Shown: positions 31,514 through 43,477 of the stretch, one piece after another
Position numbering within the stretch: the stretch's first letter is position 1
How the letters are laid out: the number at the start of each line of letters is the position of its first letter
Assembly: GCA_963210315.1 (NCBI GenBank)
Contig: OY723264.1
Location: 1,860,001 to 1,924,000, forward strand
DNA: 64,000 bases
Direction: 5' to 3'
Source: Rhynchopus euleeides
Taxonomy: Eukaryota > Euglenozoa > Diplonemea > Diplonemida > Diplonemidae
Position numbers and translations under genes: made by a program
Notes under the pieces: model-generated
Told to the model about the DNA's origin: nothing
The model's database searches: none
What the model saw: the letters and a program-made list of their open reading frames with translations, nothing else

Positions 31514-32109
31514 GAGGTCACCCCAAAATACCGAATTTACCGTTTTTACCGTTTTTACCGCTAGTTTACCGCTGGGCCTTTGTCACAAAACCGGTTTTTT
31601 TACCGGTAACCGGACATGGGACACGCGGGACAGGCGGACCGGTAAAACCGGTAGGTGGCACCGGTTTTTTTGTGTCTTGTCAAAACTTTTTTGGCGGTTT
31701 TCTGGTGACCGTCCATAGGGGGACCCTTTTCAAAATTTTTTCCGGGGTGGGCCTATTTTGCATATTTGAGCCCGATTTCAAAGGAATTTCTGAGTTTTGA
31801 GCCCGTTTTGAGGCCTAAAACGCGTCATCGAATTTCCATTTTTCTGCCCATACGGGCAGGGACTTGGCCAAAATAGCTCAAAAAATTTTCCGGGGGGCTT
31901 CGCCCCCCGGACCCCCCGTCCGGGGGGTGGATTCCCTAACACCCCACCCGCGAGGCCGGGTACAGGAAGCGTCCCCAAAAATTCTGGAATTTGAAAAAAT
32001 GAGCCACTTTGCTAAACTGGACCCAACTCCCCACACTCTTTTTTTTGGTCATTTTCCCCGATTTTACCGGTTTGTCCCCGGATGTCCCCCCGTGTCTTAA
32101 GGTGACCTC
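31514..32109. mobile_element. 596-bp element with 5-bp target duplication
   Basis: Ends GAGGTCACC and GGTGACCTC, with CCAAG directly outside both (31509-31513, 32110-32114). The interior has ACCGGTTTTTT words and a hairpin CCGGGGGGC/GCCCCCCGG at 31891-31912. Part of it (~31960-32060) recurs inverted at 51625-51745. No protein is encoded. Confidence 0.7.
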
Positions 32110-32114
32110 CCAAG

Positions 32115-35100
32115 TCTTTTTTTAGTTCTGAGACGATGCGAAGGCCGAACGAACGAAAGGAACGAAGGCAATGGCAGAGCTGACCGCTTGCGGATTAACA
32201 CCCCCACGCCGCCACACAGGACCTTGGCACTGTCCTTGACACGCAACGAAACGAATAATTCAAAAACGATTTTTGACAGGGTCTGCTGTTAGCAATCCCC
32301 TTTTGGCAATTGCTGGGCAGGTGTGATTCCGCCTTATTCCGCAGTAAGGCAGAGAACGCTACCGCCGAATCTTCCGGAGGAAAAACGCATTCGGGCCACT
32401 GCACGCGCCCTCCCCAGAGAGCAGTCCTGGTGGCCCCTTTTGCGGACATTTCCTTCTCGCACCGAGCGCTCTGAGCGGCTTTCAGCCAGGGATCTCTGGA
32501 ACAATGTAGACCCACATGCACTGCCAACCAAAATATCATGTCACCCCTTTCCCAGAGTGCCCGGATAACCGCGAACGGCGTACGATGTATTTTGTTCGTT
32601 CGTGCGCACAGGTGTTTTTCCAGGATTCCTGATTTCGGCACCGGGGCCAACCCGCCGAAACCGACTCGTTACCCTACGAGTCCTGGTGTCGGCGGCTAAG
32701 ACTCGATTCGGGTCTCCTCGAAATGTAACCGGAGACCCGACGGCCGTGTCGTCTGGCCATTGCCCTGGGCGAAGTGTTTGAACAAATGCGCAGCCCCTGC
32801 ACTGTGACGACCACTGTTGTGGCACCACTGCGAAATGACTCATAAAACAGGGAAAGGCGTTGAGTTTCCCGTCCCCTGGAAAAGTCCCGACGTGCGCATG
32901 GGAACAAGCGACCACCAAGAAATCACCACACACGCATGCTCGTGAACCGTGTGCAGACACACCGATCACCCCTGCTCTTGATGTGATCCCCACCGTCAAC
33001 ACACATTCCTTGCTATTTACTCTCGCGGGTTACCTCCTTCCAGCCAACGCACCCGATATCGCTTGCCTGCCTCAACTGGGCGTCGCTTCCCCCCCTCCCC
33101 CCCCTCCCCCCACCCTTTCTTGCGTGCTCACTGCCTCTTCGTATGCAGATACAAATGATACAAAAAGGCAGGCTATCGCGACTCAATTTTCCACAACGAT
33201 TCTTTTTCGGAAAATCATCACTGCTCGATGCAACCGCATGGGATCAGATGCATCAAGCAGCTATGCAGCCTTTGCTTGCCGAGGCTGGTAGCTCTGTATC
33301 ATTCATCCCCCCAGGTGCAGTCGAAACGACGAGCAAACCGCTCATGTGCACAGTACATCCATCCAAAAACCCATCCGTGGGGTGGGGTAAAACCACCAAT
33401 GGGGGTGCTGAACTGAGGTGGGGTGTTCGGATTGTGAAGCTCAGAAGGGTTTATATTTTGCCCAAACAAGCTTGCTCAAGTCAGCAAAGAAGTCAGCGGG
33501 GGCGTATGGCCCGTATGCAGCCTGTGTTTTGAGACAAGGATACAAAACCACTGCTTCACATCCACGCCCCATTCGCATGGGAGACAACAAAAACAATCGT
33601 GCATTCTTTGTATGCCACCGATGTTGGGTGGCTGGAGAGGCGTGGTGGCAGCAGGGGTAAAAACTCACGTCTCTGGGCTCCCTTTGCTCTGAAGTTCAAA
33701 AATGCTCAAGAATGGAGTCGGTGCCACCCACTGAAGCAGTTTTGACACACACAGTTCATGTGCCATCCCGCCAGCAGGTCGGGGTGTGTGTCGCCACAGC
33801 CTCTCCGGACCAGACAGTCGCAGAAACGTTAAATTTCGGATCAACGTGGCTTGAGTTTCCCACATCCCACACCCCTCAATGTTATTCCGCATCCTGTTGT
33901 TTCTTTCCAACGTATCCCTTAGTGACGAAGCCGAAAAAGCAACTGCGGCGCCTTGCATCCGTTTTTTTCCCCGCTTTCCTTTGATTTTTTATTCCTCGTC
34001 TTTTTCTTTCGTGTTCGTTTTTTTTTTTGGGCTCATGAATTTCACACCCTCGCACTCCCTCTCTCCCCCTCCCCCCCGCCTCTCCAGAACCCTGCCCCAC
34101 ACCGCCGTTCGTTTTGATACACTGCCCCTTGTTTTGTTTTGCTTGGTGGAAGCGTCCAATGCAATTCTCTCAGTACAAGGCCAAGAGTATCCGGTAGTGT
34201 TATTTTTGAAGCCGTCGTAAAAATCGCTTAAAGTGTCACAGGAGGAGGAGATTGCGACGCACGCAACGGCATGCAGGTACAAAATCACTGCAGTCAGGAC
34301 AGTCAGCCTTCACTCTGGTGTGTGGCAACAACGGAGTATGGCGGCAGCCTGCTGTCCTCGCGCTGACGGCGACGTGATGCGAGAGCGGAGCCGCATCCTG
34401 GCATGTGCCTTGTTTGGCACCCTTGGTGGTGAACCCAGGGAGGGCGAAATGGCAGAATTGAGGAGGGGAGTGAAGGGATGCCTAAAACAGTGGGATCTAC
34501 AGAAAAAATAGCCCGGGTTTAATGGCGAACCGGCCCTCTTTATGGCTGCCCTCTCTGGTTCTTGATAGCAGTCTTCGGAGACTTCTGTTCGATGCCGGAT
34601 TGCTGATTATCGAGCATTGCTTAGGTTTTCCTCGAGTTCCGAAGCCGAAATTTGGTCACGTGCCGCAACGCCGTGAAAGGGGGTGCAGGCAACCCCACGT
34701 GATGTGGTGTTGCCTTCCGTTCGGCTCTTATGTGTGACTCGTGGAGTCAGCTGGTGGCTCTCAGGTGTTGCCTTGATTACATTTCCGTTCTTCCCGAGCC
34801 CCCCCCCCCCCTTCCCCAATGGGCCCCATTTTCGCTGTCCGCTTTGCAACAAACCGGGCCTTCGCCAGCACCGGGTTTTCGCATGGAATCCAGCACTCCC
34901 ATATCCCAACACCCGGACTTCTTTAGAAAGGATGGTGCCTAGCTTGCCGGCTTCCGTTGCTATGAACAGGGGGTTTCCGAACTTTCGGAAATGTCCGTAT
35001 TTCAGGCACCCTCGGAAGTGAAGCTGTGCAATCTAGTTGCCCGCCTGCGTGCCCTTCTTTGTTATGTACACGATCTTTGCGCGGAAAGTGTCATTCAGCA

Positions 35101-35761
35101 CTGCTAGCCGTGCTCTACACACCACACCCTGTCGAGTGTTGTAGGGCGTCGTAATAACCCCAGGCTACATTCCGTTGGACGATATCTCCCCAGGAAATCC
35201 CGCTAGGATCAGCCTCGTCCAGCTCATTTTTACTCGATGACGTATCTGAGAGCACTGCTGAGTGTGGCCGCTGCTGTTCTCGGACCCAAGAACCGTCGTG
35301 GACCAAAGAACACAGTGGACCCAGATGACCGTGTGCCGGTCGCATTGGTACCGTGCGGCCATGAGAACACTGGGGAAGGCAAGGCCAGACGGGCCAAGCA
35401 CCTCAACACACACATCCAGTTTTGCAGCATTGTGCAGAACTCTACCCCTGACCATCCACTAAACGTCCTAACCCCCCCTACCCTTTAGTAGACCCGAAAA
35501 TCCAATAACCTGCTGAAAAAAATGAAAATTCGCGTGATCCTTAGAGTGTCTTGATCTTGATTGAATGCTTTGAGTGCTCCTCGCGGGCCACCGTTATGGA
35601 TTCTGGCCACACGGTGGCATTACCTGCTGTCACCCCTTCCTCTTGGCGGGGATGGACACCAGGGCCGGTCATAGCACGATGTCTCTCGGACACTACACCG
35701 TATAACGAGTGAAGGGCTGTCAACCTCTCCGCGCATGATTTATAAACCCCCCCCCCCCCCC
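32115..35761. other. Long intergenic stretch, no supported gene
   Basis: About 3.6 kb without a convincing coding region. A ~70-bp block at 35055-35125 recurs at 38235-38305. Poly-C tracts lie at 34800-34812 and 35749-35762. Confidence 0.45.
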
Positions 35762-35779
35762 CGCATAATATTAAATATA

Positions 35780-35917
35780 GGAGGATTCTTCATATTCCTG
35801 GATTTCCCGAATTTCCTGGATTTCCCCCGGCCCCTTAGGCGGTTTCAGGGCGGACAGGGCGGACATGCCCGGACCCGGAAATCCGGGTGTCCGGATGTCC
35901 GGGTCCAATTTTGACCC
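35780..35917 (+). repeat. GGAGGATTC block, copy 1
   Basis: About 138 bp matched by 63112-63247 with one substitution seen (GCGGTTTC versus GCGATTTC). Such identity between distant sites implies recent movement. Confidence 0.85.
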
Positions 35918-36219
35918 CCCCCCCCCCCCCCCCCCCCCGGACATTTCCCGAATTTCCCGCCCGGACATGTCCGGGCGGACATCCGGACATCCAGAAATGT
36001 CCGCCCCGGACAGGGCGGACATGTCCGGGCGGACATTTTCTGGTGTCCGGATGTCCGGGCGGACATGTCCGGACCCGGAAATTCGGGAAATCCAATTTTG
36101 ACCCCCCCCCCGGACATGTCCGGCCAGGACCTCAATAGTTTGATTTTTGGTCCAGAAAATAGTTTGAAAATTTTTGAAATCTGGGTGCCCAAAAAAAAAT
36201 TTCCTAAGACCGGCGATTT

Positions 36220-36640
36220 GTAGGGGGACCCTTTCGAATTTTTTTTTGGGGAAGGGTAAATTGAACGTTTTTGGCCAAATGAAGCCACTGCGACCATTCC
36301 CGGGCCTCGGAAATCAGATTTTGGCCCCTCAAATGCGGTGCCGGTCCGGACAAAAAACCGAAAAAATCGTGAAAAATGGCCCATTTTCCCCAGCCAAAAA
36401 TGGGCCAAAAATGCCCCCCGGACACCCCCAGAGACATGCCCTAATCCGGGGTGCCAGTAGGGGGGACCTTTCGAATTTTTTTTCGAGGAGAGGTCAATTG
36501 AACGTTTTTGGACATCTGAGGCCACTGCGACCATTCCCAGGCCTCGGAAATGAGATTTTTGGCCCTCAAATGGGGTACCGGTCCCCACGAAATTCCGAAA
36601 AATTCATGAAAATCGAAAGGTCCCACGCACCAAATTCTGC
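36220..36640 (+). repeat. GGGGGACCCTTTCGAATTTT repeat, two copies in tandem
   Basis: Units begin near 36222 and 36460. Each runs GGGGGACC, TTCGAATTTTTTTT, TTGAACGTTTTTGG, CCACTGCGACCATTCCC and CCTCGGAAAT in order. A third copy is at 53945-54090 and shorter pieces are at 37148 and (inverted) 38940-38965. Confidence 0.8.
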
Positions 36641-38005
36641 CCAAAAATCGTCAAAAATGGACATGTCATATGCAGCAATGGGGCACCCATCACTCCCCAA
36701 ATTTTGCTCAATGATTCCACGGCAAGCCAGATTTTCTGATCAATTAGTTTGTTTGAGCATGTTCCTGGCCCTTGTTTGGAAAGTAGATGACCCCTGGCTG
36801 GAGAGGACGGTTGTGCTCGACCGGACGGAGAGAGAACCTTCTCCATAACCACTCCACAATGCCACAAGTGGCAGGAAGGCCGGGTGTTACAGGCCTCAAC
36901 CAGGGTTCCAAGGCTCTCTACTTCCTGGCTGCGTCAGGGATCACCGGGTACAGCGAGCAGGATTCCCTGTCCTGACACCCCAGCATGTACCACCGGAAGA
37001 ACCCGAAACAGCAGCCCCCCCCTCATGGGGGTTGCAAGAGGCACGGAAATCGTTCAAATCGGACCAAGTCCGAAAATTCGGCACTTTCTTGGGTACAAAT
37101 TGCGGTCCGAAATTTTCTGATTTTTTGAAAAAAGGCTAATTCTGTAAGGGGGACCTTTTCGAATTTTTTTTTCGGGCACTTTTTCCACAAGGAAATGTCC
37201 GCCCTGTCCGCTACTGTCCACTACCGATTTCAAGGATCCTCCATAGAATATTTAATATTATGCGCCATACATTGGGCGTTATTCCGTTACCAGTAACGGT
37301 AATAACGTTATTTTTGCGTTATTTTTTGACCCCAAAAAAGGCAGCATTTCCCGGTGAATCTGACCCGAAACTCGGGTCCCTACCCCCCCTAAAAGAATTT
37401 TCTTGGGTAAAATATCACTCCAGGGGGCCACTCCGTGATGTCAAAAAATTGGAAAACGTTTTCTCCTAAAATAACGCGTTATTTTTCCGTTATTTTCATG
37501 AAAACTTGCGTTATTCGGACAATTTTGCGGGCGGATGGTGTAGTTTTTGGTGGAGATGGCTCCAGAATACCCCCCTGGGACCATTTTTTGGATAATAACG
37601 CACGGACATGTCGAGTTTCGTGAAAAAATCATGTTTTTTGGCTTTTTCAAGGCAAATACTGCAGAAACCCCTGCAACCTTGCAGCATCCAATGTTCCTGG
37701 AGTGAAATTTGGAGTGAAAATCACTCCAAAATCACTCAGTGTGGACGCAGAAGTGAATCCTTCAGGAATACACCCGCACACCTCACATTGGCGGTGTATA
37801 AACCACCTGATATTTTTACTCGTTACGAGCGACGAAGTAGCGCGAAGTAGCGACGTGCCCATTTTTTCCCGGTCCGTTCTAAAATAGTTACGTTCCAAAA
37901 GTCCGTTACTGGTGCTGTCAAAGACGCTTCGCACAATATACGCACGAACTACCCAAAGTACGCTCGGGCTACGCACGAAGTACGCAGGAACTACGCAATT
38001 TGAAC

Positions 38006-38146
38006 TTTCTTGCACCCCCCAGTCATTATTTGCACGCACTCCAGGTCCCATATTTGCACCAGTGCAAATATGAGACCTGGAGTGCAAATATGAGGAATTT
38101 CCGAGTTCGTCGTGATGTGCAAAACATGACTGGGTTGTGCAAGAAA
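38006..38146. repeat. Nested 141-bp hairpin
   Basis: Outer arms TTTCTTGCACC...CCCAGTCAT and ATGACTGGG...GTGCAAGAAA enclose an inner stem CACTCCAGGTCCCATATTTG / CAAATATGAGACCTGGAGTG with one mismatch and a minimal loop. Confidence 0.85.
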
Positions 38147-38234
38147 CCATCATCTGCACCCCGTATCGGCCTCAATTGCACCCTCGTGCAGGTAAAAAAA
38201 GGCCTCGGGCCTCCGGCCCTCGGACCGTTTTTTA

Positions 38235-38305
38235 ATTACGCACACGACCTTCGCGCGGAAAGTGTCATTCAGCCCTGCCAAACGTGCTCTACACACCACC
38301 CCCTT
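38235..38305 (+). repeat. Dispersed ~70-bp block, pair of 35055-35125
   Basis: Both copies share GCGCGGAAAGTGTCATTCAG and CGTGCTCTACACACCAC with a few substitutions between. Confidence 0.75.
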
Positions 38306-39378
38306 CATCAGGCAAGTGGGTTTGTAAGGGTGTGTGGAAGCGTCAACGCTCGGGTGCAGGAAATTTACATTTTGGTCGCAAATGGCGTTACACATGCACT
38401 ATGCACAACGTGTGCACGATTTCGGCAGAACTACGCACAACCAACGCAATTTGGACCTTTCAACAACACCATTCACGGTACTTCGATTTTGGGTGGGAAA
38501 GATGGGGCAAGGAAGTGGCAAAAACTGCGAAGAAGGTCGAAAATTTTCACATTTTCATCAGAAACCATATTCAACGGATTCCAATTTTCGGGTGAAATCA
38601 AGCAGGTTGGCACAATGGCTCATGTTCACCCAAAAATGCACCTACCAAACCTCTTTTGCTTGATTTTTGGGACGGCATGGGTGATCCAGAGGCCAAAAAT
38701 CACGATTTTTTCACCAATTCCTTCGACAACGGACAGTTCCAGACCACAAGGACCACATTTTGGGGTCAGAATTTTCTCGGTCAAAAAATTCGAAAAATCT
38801 GAAATCTCTCGGAATTTTGAGCATTTTTTGAGATTGGCATGCCCATTTTAGACCCTTTGCGTGGCTCTAAACCCAAAAATTTGCTCGAAAATGGCCTCAA
38901 ATAGCCTAAAACAGCCCATTCTGGCCACCCCGAAAAAAAAATTCGAAAAGGGTCCCCCTATAGAAGTTGCCCAAAAATACCGAAAATAACGCGGTATTAC
39001 CGGTAATAACGGTAATAACGTTACCGATAACGTTATTACCGTTACTGATAACGGTATTACCGTTACCGATAACGGTAATAACGGTAATAACGTTACCGAT
39101 AACGTTATTACCGTTCCTGATAACGGTAATAACGGTATTACCGTTATCGATAACGGTATAACGCGGAAAAATAACGTTACCGATTTTCGGATAACGTTAT
39201 TCGGCCGTTCTGGAACGTTATTAACGGTAAGTTATTTTACCGAAAAAATAACGGTATTACCGTTACTGGTAACGCAATAACGCCCGATGTATGATGCGCA
39301 TATTTAATATTATGCGCATATTTAAATTTAATATTATGAGTTATATTTAATATTATGAGTTTTGGGGGCCTATATTTA

Positions 39379-40090
39379 CTGGGGGGGGGGGCAAATACAA
39401 GCATACATGCTAATACAAGCATACATGCGAATACAAGCATATTATGAAAATCCGGATTTAAATAAAATTTTCAGGCTAATAGAAGCATATATGCTTCTAT
39501 TAGCCTGGTAGAAAATATTGGGTATTTTTGGGGTTTTTGGGGGGTTTTCCACCACAAAAATATAAATTTTTCTACCAGGCTAATACAAGCATGTATGCTT
39601 GTATTAGCCTGGTCAACAAAAATTGGGTTTTTAGTATGCTTGTATTCGCAGTATAATCATTTACCGTATACGTAAATATTATGGAACGTAAATATTATGG
39701 AACGGGCCCATTTTTGCCCGGTCCGTTCCATAATATTTACGTTCCAAAATATTTACAGGGCCAGTTGGGGACTCAGTGGTGAGGATGGCTTGCCTCAGGA
39801 ATCGCACGAAAAGTGCACGAGTAGGTCCCGTCAGGGACTCTGTATGCCGTCCGATCACCTGGTCCAAGTCCCCGAGTCGCAGAAAGCCCTGTAAATATTA
39901 TGGAACGAAAAAAATCTGGAACGCCAACCCACCAGCGTTCCAAAATATTTACGTTCCATAATATTTACGTTCCATAATATTTACGTTCCAAAATATTTAC
40001 GTATACGGTATAATTTTTCCAGAAAGCCCCGCATTATGCGAGCTGGCACGCTTAATACAAGCATATATGCTTGTATTTGCCCCCCCCCAG
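39379..40090. mobile_element. TA-flanked element with GCAAATACAAGCAT inverted repeats
   Basis: Termini CTGGGGGGGGGGCAAATACA and its near-complement, TA at both flanks (39377-39378, 40091-40092). The interior has perfect palindromes such as AATACAAGCATGTATGCTTG and its continuation (39581-39613). A CCGTATACG element has inserted into it. Confidence 0.75.
39664..40008 (+). mobile_element. CCGTATACG MITE, copy 4
   Basis: 345 bp, TA-flanked; the only full copy here that is not inside an O element. Core subfamily GATGGCTTGCCTCAGGAATC. Confidence 0.9.
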
Positions 40091-40313
40091 TAATATTATG
40101 AGTTCTGGGCTGTTTGCTATCAGGACTCACTTGCAAAAAACCGCTGGCGAACAACGGGTGCTGAAAATAGGATTTTTTCAGTCACCTACGTCATGTACAG
40201 ACACTGTGCGTCCCCGGAGATGACCTCTTTTGGCCTACTAGCCGAAAAAAACGGCCAAAAACCCCCCAAAAACGCCCTATTTAATATTACGAGTTATTTA
40301 ATATTATGCGTTA

Positions 40314-41845
40314 CCTAGGGTACCCCGGGAGAATGTCACCCCCTGGGTGACCCTGGGGAATGTCACCCCCCCCCAGCCTCCAGGGGGGGGGGGGTGACAT
40401 TCTCCAACGGTAGGCCTATATGATGGGGGGGGTGACATTCTCCAACGGTACTTGCCTTTCGGGAAGAGGGGGTTTTTTCACTGGGGGTGCTGGGTGACGT
40501 TGCTGTGCGAAGCCTTGCGTTTCCCGCATTAACTGGGCAAACGAGCCTCCTGTGTCCCTCACAACCCGAAGAGGGGGGTGCCGTGTCGTATGGGGAATCC
40601 TCTGAACGATGTGCGGGGGTGATTGGCCCATGCAGGGCTGGCGCCGCATTGAAGCTTTGTCGCCACACACACGCTGTCACATATCGGCACGAACACACAA
40701 ACGCACGTGCACACAACACACGCACGCACACATCACCATTAGACGGTGGACCGTCAGGCTGGGGTCGATGCAACAAAAATTATTGTCCTCAGAAGGGCCA
40801 CTAGACCCCAAAATGGGTCCCATATGGGTCCTGGGGGGTCTGAGACCCTGTCGCACCCTCGCCAAATGCGTTTTTGCGTGGTTTTGCCCTTTGGCTGTAC
40901 TGGACATAGCGTTTTTAGGCGGTTACCTACCACCCCCCGTGTATATGTCACCCCCCCCAGGTGCAAAAATCGGGAGGGGGGTGACATGAACACACCTTTT
41001 AGGGGGTGACATATACACGGGGGGTGGTAGGTTAGTGTATGTCACCCCCCGCCAGGGCCGCCTGGGGGTGACATAAACACACCCCTTTTAGGGGGTGACA
41101 TATACACGGGGGGTGGTAGGTACATGCCGTATTGAGGTGGTTACACCCGGTTACACGTAGGGAAATGTCAGTTGAATGTCAAAGGTCAGTTGAACGGGAA
41201 GTGCTCAGGCATGTCTGCATTGTCAAATTTGAGGCTGATTGGGAGCCACAAATGACTGGATTGACGGGGTCGACGGAATCTACAGTTGAGATACGGGCCA
41301 GTCTCTCAAAGGAAGAGGAAACCAGATCTGATTGCTCTCGCCGATGAGCAAGGCGTTATGCAGGACGCAGTTCATGTACCAGAACTACGGACGGAGGACC
41401 TCCTCCTGAGGGCCATCCGGCGCCGCTGGCAGTCCCTGGGGGTGATACAAAGGGCAACAGCGGAAGTAAGCAGACCGCACTAATAGCCTCAGGTACAAGT
41501 TCTGTCCCAAAAAATTGGTCGCTAAAAACGGCATCGTCGGGGGCATACCACCACCTGGGAGTGAGTTGAGTTTCCGGAGCATATTGGGCACTTTCTGCCA
41601 GCAGAATCACCCGACCCCCAGCCCCAAGTGCTCGCCAGCCTGGCACTATTGATCACGCTGCCACCTTGGGCGTCACCGCATGTCGCCACATGTCGCCACA
41701 CTCACCACAGGTCACCAGACACCATGCCACGTCGCCCACAACACCCTATATACGGTGTGCCATGGAAGAATGTCACCCCCCCCCCCCCCCCCCCCCCCGG
41801 GCTTGGGCCCTCGGGGGGGGTGACATTCTCCCGGGGTACCCTAGG
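40314..41845. mobile_element. TA-flanked DNA transposon with 30-bp inverted repeats and transposase remnant
   Basis: Ends CCTAGGGTACCCCGGGAGAA (continuing TGTCACCCCC) and the mirror sequence at 41816-41845, TA on both sides. The minus strand between ~41340 and 41640 contains, in different frames, ILLAESAQYAPETQLTP and NCVLHNALLIGE, which resemble the ADSGY...LLTP and CCVLHN motifs of PIF/Harbinger DDE transposases; the frame is interrupted by a stop and a frame change. Smaller hairpin units (CCTACCACCCCCCGTG at 40927, mirrored at 41018-41034 and 41110-41126) are nested inside. Confidence 0.6.
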
Positions 41846-42859
41846 TATATTCAATATTATGCGTCATATTTAATATTATGCGCTATTTAATATTACGCGT
41901 TATTTAACATTATACAGGGGGGGGGGTTTAATTATTTATCGCGTTCACCACCCACCGGTACCACCACCCCCGCCCCCGCCCCGTATTTTTTCTATTGCCA
42001 GTATTTCTAATAACCGCTCCCATTCCCTGCCCCCCCCCCCCCCCCCACCCCTCCATCGTCGGAATCGACCGTGAATATTACGGCAGGTCCCAGTGGCAGG
42101 TGCTTCACACACCTCCGCATGAGGTGATGTGCCTGCACACCCTGGACGGGATCCTGCATGGTGCCGCCCTTGGTGGCAAAGTAGGCGGCTTGAGAGGTAC
42201 TCAAGTCATCAGATCCGCCTCTCTGCGGGATCGCCTGACAGCGTTGTCCCCCTCCCCTCACACAGTGCCCACTTCCCTGCCGACTTCCCCGCCAGGGAAT
42301 CCGAGGAAGGGGGCGAGAGGGAAGAGGGGGGCTGGGGGTGGGGGGAGGGGCGTTGCGGGGACAATGTGCGTGTGATGTGCCAGTTTGAGCACCCCCACAC
42401 AGGGATCAGTGGGGGATTTCATTTCGGGGAAGGTCAACCGGGATGTGTGGGCGGTGGCTCGCGGGGAAGCGTCTGCGCGAGGTTGGGGGGTGGGGTGGGG
42501 GGAAGCAGCGTGAGCAAGCAAGAACCCAGTCCCAAGGGGGGATGTTAACAGCGGCAGCGGCAAGAATGCGGTTCTGCGCGTTGTGGTGTACAGTAGCACG
42601 TATTTAATAGGCGAGGTGTGGTGATCATTCTGTGTGCCTGAAGTATGATGCGCAGAGGCGATGCAATAGTGGTACCCCCCTCCCCACACCCGTCTTCCTC
42701 CCGCCCTTTTCCTCGATGCTTCGCCTGCAAGGTGGCTCTGTTTATCCACGCCAGGGCAGCTCAGTGCGGTGGGCTCCGGCGTGTCACAGCGATGCAATTT
42801 CTCCTAATCAACAACACCACCCCTGCAGACTCTTACTCACTTCCACCACCTCTTCTACA
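41846..42859. other. Intergenic; TATTTAATATTATGCG repeats and a possible orphan exon
   Basis: 41850-41915 has repeated ATTTAATATTATGCG words. Between 42060 and 42250 the + strand reads DREYYGRSQWQVLH and a further ~45 protein-like residues, but no start, acceptor or domain could be fixed. The last ~50 bp is the leader shared by both ACBP genes. Confidence 0.35.
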
Positions 42860-43477
42860 ATGGCCGAGCAGTTCAACAAGGCTGTGTACCTGGTGCGTGA
42901 GGGCCCCAAGAGGGTATGTCTTAGCTGCGTGTGATCAGCACACAGCCCTGGGAATCACCAGTCTGGTCTGCAGAAGGGGGGTGTGTGCGCCAGTGTGCGT
43001 AGGGCTTGTGTGTGTGTCGCAGGGTGTTCTCTCCACGCGCGAACCCTTTGTGCGCAGAGTGTTATGCACCGCCGTCAGCAGACAAGAGGGTTCTTGGGTG
43101 TGTGTGTCTACGTGTGAATCTCATGTGATCAGAAACACGCTAGAGAGAAGGCACAGCCAACAACCCAAGCTAGCCACACCAGCCCCACTCTTCTACACAC
43201 CCTTCCTTCCCACTCACAGGACAGCTCGAACGACCAGAAGCTGAAGTTCTACGGGCTGTACAAGCAGGCGACGATTGGTGACGTGCAGGGTGACCAGCCC
43301 TGGGCCGTGCAGGTGGAGGCCCGCGCCAAGTGGGACGCGTGGGCGGCACAGAAGGGCAAGAGCAAGGAGGCTGCCATGGCGGCCTACGTTGCAGCTGTCG
43401 CGGAGGGCGACGCCAACTGGGAGCAGAGCGAGACGGTGAAGAACATGCCGGCTGGCTGGACTCCCCCGTCGAAGTAA
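42860..43477 (+). CDS. Acyl-CoA-binding protein, copy 1
   Basis: Exons 42860-42913 and 43220-43477 with a 306-bp phase-0 intron (GTATGT...CACAG) give 103 residues. The protein is a four-helix ACBP that binds long-chain acyl-CoA esters in the cytosol and carries them between synthesis and use. The ligand residues sit at the same numbers as in the human protein with its Met: Y29 and K33 in FYGLYKQATIGD, K55 in RAKWDAW, Y74 in AAYVAAV. The C-terminus extends ~15 residues past the usual end (TVKNMPAGWTPPSK). The 5' leader after a CCCCTGCAG acceptor-like site is shared with the second copy downstream. Confidence 0.95.

Larger units (their letters stand above)
35762..37265. mobile_element. Element with CGCATAATATTAAATAT inverted repeats
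   Basis: Left end CGCATAATATTAAATAT then AGGAGGATTC; right end GGATCCTCC then ATATTTAATATTATGCG. The interior has a GGACATGTCCGG palindrome cluster (35850-36125) and two copies of the GGGGGACC...TTCGAATTTT repeat (36220, 36460). No transposase was seen. Confidence 0.6.
37261..39300. mobile_element. Element with GGGCGTTATTCCGTTACC inverted repeats
   Basis: Left end ATACATTGGGCGTTATTCC and CCAGTAACGGTAATAACG; the right end is the mirror image to 39300. The right arm expands into ~250 bp of TAACGGTAAT/ATTACCGTTA palindromes (38985-39240). Inside are a broken piece of a CCGTATACG element (37856-37905), an ACGCACGAACTACG tandem stretch (37938-37998) and a nested hairpin (38006-38146). No credible gene was found. 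Confidence 0.65.

Noticed and set aside
34233-34511. A 92-codon frame (MSQEEEIATHATA)
   Set aside because: No domain and no supporting splice or codon signal; length is within chance for this composition.
42060-42375. A protein-like + strand stretch (DREYYGRSQWQVLH)
   Set aside because: It reads well for ~60 codons but has no start, acceptor, donor or domain. I mention it under the intergenic entry instead of calling a gene.
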